This document shows positions 62,990-64,000 of a stretch of DNA of 64,000 nucleotides, in pieces. The stretch spans positions 1 to 64,000 of the forward strand of contig DAOUJX010000058.1 in the NCBI GenBank assembly GCA_034422075.1, in the 5' to 3' direction. This DNA comes from S34-282 sp034422075 (lineage in GTDB: Bacteria > Chloroflexota > Dehalococcoidia > Lucifugimonadales > Australimonadaceae). Below the pieces are notes generated by a model. The model worked only from the letters and a program-made list of their open reading frames with translations, did no database searches and had not been told where the DNA came from. The first letter of the stretch is position 1, and every line of letters begins with the position of its first letter. Position numbers and translations under genes: made by a program.

Positions 62990-64000
62990 CTACAACTCGT
63001 TCGTCAGCTCGTCCAGGCGCGCCTTGAGGCGCTGCCAGCGCGCGAACGCCTCTTCGTAGCCGATGACGCCGCGCACGTCCGGCTCGATGGTCGTCGCGTG
63101 CCGCGCCGCGGAGCGGGCGAGGTCGTGCCAATCGCTGCGCGCGCCGCCCGCGACCATGGCCGCGCCGATCGCGCTTGTGTGCGGAAGGTGGCGGCGTACG
63201 GGCGCGTTCAGCACGTCTGCGAGCATCTGCGGGAACAGGTTGCTCGCAGCCATGCCCCCGCCGAGCGCAATCGACCTCGGCGCGCCGATGCCCGCTACCT
63301 CCGTCGCGAGCGCCACGCACTCGCGTACGGCGAAGGCGATGTTCTCTAGCGTTGCGCGCGCAACGAACGCGGCGCGCACGGGGTTGTAGGTAATTGGCGC
63401 CGGTGCGAGCAGTCCGCCGAGGGACATGCCGGGGTTCGACAGGTCGAGTGCGCGCGGCCCCCAGAACGCGGTGATGAGGTTTGAGCCGGCGCGTGACTGG
63501 CTGACGAGCGCGTCGAGCTTGTCGCCGCCGGCGCGCGGGCCGAGCAGACGGCGCACCATCTCCAGCGTTCCGCCCGTATCGCCCGCGCTTGCCTCGACGT
63601 AGCCGCGCTCCGCGAAGATGTGCGGGCCCGTCCACGTGCGGCGCTTCGCGTCGAACGCTGGTGCGGCGGTGACCACCTGGGTCGGTGCGCTCCACCCGGC
63701 GACGATGCCGACGTCGCCCTCCGTGACTGCGCCCATGCCGACGAGCGCCGTGTGCGTGTCCGGCCCGGCTATTGCGACGGGAGTGCCCGGCACGAGCCCT
63801 GCATCGCCTGCGTCGGCGCGGACGGCACCGATGACCTCTCCCTCATCGGCGAGCGGAGGCAGCAGGCCGGGCGCGACCTCCAGCGCATCGAGCAGACCGG
63901 TGTCGATGGAGCGCGTGTTGGCATCGAGCAGCCCGGCCTCCGACAGTTCGGTGGCTGTCGTTGCGAGCGCTCCCGTGAGCCGGTAGGCCGCCCACGATGC
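62990..64000 (-). CDS. FGGY-family carbohydrate kinase (5' truncated by window edge)
   Basis: 337 residues of the C-terminal two thirds; the frame is open to the edge, starting ASWAAYRLTGAL. ATP-fold motifs: VAIAGPDTHTALVGMG (like GGGDQ region), the phosphate loop LGGGMAASNLFPQMLADVL and a GAAMVAGGA end. Members phosphorylate sugars such as xylulose, ribulose or glycerol. Separated from the MDR gene by 26 nt, same strand; the sugar specificity is not determinable without the N-terminus. Confidence 0.88.
   Translation of the reverse strand, partial: ASWAAYRLTGALATTATELSEAGLLDANTRSIDTGLLDALEVAPGLLPPLADEGEVIGAVRADAGDAGLVPGTPVAIAGPDTHTALVGMGAVTEGDVGIVAGWSAPTQVVTAAPAFDAKRRTWTGPHIFAERGYVEASAGDTGGTLEMVRRLLGPRAGGDKLDALVSQSRAGSNLITAFWGPRALDLSNPGMSLGGLLAPAPITYNPVRAAFVARATLENIAFAVRECVALATEVAGIGAPRSIALGGGMAASNLFPQMLADVLNAPVRRHLPHTSAIGAAMVAGGARSDWHDLARSAARHATTIEPDVRGVIGYEEAFARWQRLKARLDELTNEL

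Overview
The window is GC-rich bacterial chromosome, densely packed with genes, often with 1-8 nt overlaps. The gene set suggests a free-living Chloroflexota of the Dehalococcoidia/SAR202 type: a stand-alone NuoEFG module, a Rieske oxygenase, class II aldolase and FGGY kinase genes, lineage-typical MutS and SUF proteins, dimeric-type glycyl-tRNA synthetase, and -10 boxes placed directly before start codons. The taxonomic call is an inference from protein flavour; there is no rRNA gene in the window.

Layout. 0-6.2 kb: tail of serA, then a tightly overlapping nuoE-nuoF-nuoG module followed by a ferredoxin-NADP reductase-like flavoprotein. 6.3-13.7 kb: DHA2 efflux pump, mutS, a small unknown, sbcD/mre11 and glyQS. 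13.8-16.9 kb: a thiosulfate sulfurtransferase whose catalytic cysteine codon is an in-frame UGA followed at once by a hairpin of bacterial SECIS type (a strong selenoprotein candidate), a DM13 protein 2 nt downstream, a SIMPL lipoprotein, signal peptidase I and tRNA-Lys(UUU).

17.0-31.5 kb: a variable island immediately 3' of tRNA-Lys. It has looser packing, partly lower GC, two decayed transposase genes (IS5-like and IS3-like) and many DNA-processing or defence-type genes: a GIY-YIG-like protein overlapped with a DUF6884-like protein, a Fur regulator, a repeat lipoprotein, a Fic/Doc protein with a HicA-like tail, an EVE-like/NucS-like nuclease with a small partner, a type II restriction-modification pair, and a UvrD helicase fused to a PD-(D/E)XK nuclease. 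No integrase was found.

31.5-48 kb: chromosomal genes return: a LigD-type ligase that has lost its catalytic lysine and both conserved glutamates, GNAT, cyclophilin, hydroxyacid dehydrogenase, a membrane LuxR regulator, an RNase H-like exonuclease, an ECF S-component plus DUF4430 lipoprotein, an AI-2E transporter, a DUF255 thioredoxin-like gene interrupted by one amber codon, a NifS cysteine desulfurase, a DUF2269/cytochrome c pair, polyamine genes speH-speB, cinA with a tiny leaderless upstream ORF, and a Rieske oxygenase coupled to a small membrane protein.

48-58.8 kb: one long minus-strand series sufB-sufC-sufD-sufS-sufU-coaE-cbbQ-nudL-cbbO, starting from a promoter with a perfect 8-bp inverted repeat downstream of the -10. 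58.8-64 kb: an epimerase, an alpha/beta hydrolase, an aldolase operon, a quinone oxidoreductase-like MDR protein and a 5'-truncated FGGY kinase.

Functionally the core genes centre on redox and sulfur/iron-sulfur chemistry (SUF, NifS, sulfurtransferase, Nuo module, cytochrome c). The island is a defence/mobile hotspot. The most notable single item is the putative selenocysteine sulfurtransferase.
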